Below are positions 14,839 to 15,036 of a stretch of DNA of 15,036 nt, piece after piece. Every line of letters starts with the position of its first letter. The first letter of the stretch is position 1. The stretch lies in contig SBFY01000191.1 in assembly GCA_006227085.1 (NCBI GenBank), positions 1 to 15,036 on the forward strand. Direction: 5' to 3'. Source of the DNA: Gammaproteobacteria bacterium. Lineage in GTDB: Bacteria; Pseudomonadota; Gammaproteobacteria; Pseudomonadales; M0112. Both the position numbers and the translations under genes were made by a program. Under the pieces are notes generated by a model that saw nothing but the letters and a program-made list of their open reading frames with translations, searched no databases and was not told the origin of the DNA.

Positions 14839-15036
14839 CAGGCTGTACCACAATCATCCACACACTTATCCAGCAAGGGATAATCCTGTGGGTAAAGCCT
14901 TGGTGATGGCCTGATACGCTGTCAGCAATCCTGCCCCCTGGAAAAACCGTTTTTTTCATCCCCAGCCCGCACACCGGTAACGCAGCCTTTCCACACGGGA
15001 ATAGTGTACGTTTTATTATAATAACTATTTGATTTT
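14839..15036. other. Intergenic region after mnmE; second candidate oriC
   Basis: There are 198 bases between the mnmE stop and the window end. The left part has clustered DnaA-box-like 9-mers within a 42-bp imperfect dyad (14854-14895), with a weaker CTTTCCACA at 14987-14995. The right end, 15011-15036, is 24 of 26 A/T. In many gammaproteobacteria oriC lies beside mnmG, the gene expected next here. No GATC cluster is visible, which argues against an E. coli-type origin, but the region is cut by the window edge. No convincing mnmE terminator was found. Confidence 0.45.
14854..14895. promoter_or_regulatory. Dyad of DnaA-box-like elements
   Basis: TCATCCACA (14854-14862) and TGTGGGTAA (14887-14895) each match the TTATCCACA box at 8 of 9 bases, in opposite orientations. 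Between them TTATCC (14866-14871) and GGATAA (14878-14883) are perfect complements with a six-base spacer. Each half is thus a 9-mer, three bases, and a TTATCC hexamer, and the halves are mirror images (13 of 18 bases agree). Confidence 0.5.

Noticed and set aside
14941..14957. A-run/T-run hairpin after mnmE as a terminator
   Set aside because: The stem is nearly all A:T with a three-base loop and no GC base, too weak for intrinsic termination.

Overview
This is a core chromosomal replication-origin neighbourhood from a GC-rich gammaproteobacterium. Gene order and protein motifs resemble the Pseudomonas/Cellvibrio side of the class: glyS-gmhB-plsC, then gyrB-recF-dnaN-dnaA read away from the centre, then rpmH-rnpA-yidD-yidC-mnmE read the other way. 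Genus cannot be fixed from the sequence. I assign it by recalled family resemblance: an 806-residue gamma-type GyrB, the pairing of GmhB with a KHQSTWE-type acyltransferase, and Pseudomonas-type parS palindromes.

Layout. Positions 1-2458 (+) hold the end of glyS (5' part outside the window), gmhB and a PlsC-type acyltransferase in a tightly overlapping operon. Positions 2403-4258 (-) hold a two-gene accessory module, an AraC-family regulator and a sterol-desaturase/fatty-acid-hydroxylase-type membrane enzyme. It is wedged between plsC and gyrB, and the regulator's 3' end overlaps plsC tail to tail. A symmetrical terminator (4363-4390) closes the gyrB operon. Positions 4405-10499 (-) are gyrB, recF, dnaN and dnaA, in transcription order dnaA-dnaN-recF-gyrB. 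Positions 10500-10971 are a 472-base divergent intergenic region with DnaA-box-like 9-mers, an IHF-consensus match, an AT-rich palindrome and promoter-like sequences for both directions. Positions 10972-14838 (+) are rpmH, rnpA, yidD, yidC and mnmE. Positions 14839-15036 are intergenic, again with DnaA-box-like sequences and a very AT-rich end. mnmG would be expected next, but it is outside the window.

Functionally the window joins replication initiation (DnaA), the sliding clamp (DnaN), gap repair (RecF), supercoiling (GyrB), ribosome/RNase P synthesis (RpmH, RnpA), membrane protein insertion (YidD, YidC) and tRNA wobble modification (MnmE). The glyS side adds tRNA charging, LPS heptose synthesis and phospholipid synthesis.

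I see no wholly new multi-gene system. The best non-gene signals are two parS centromere palindromes inside recF, two competing origin-like DnaA-box clusters (one a 42-bp imperfect dyad after mnmE), and a perfect 11-bp GC-rich hairpin about 30 bases into mnmE. No tRNA, rRNA, CRISPR array, insertion sequence or transposase gene was seen.
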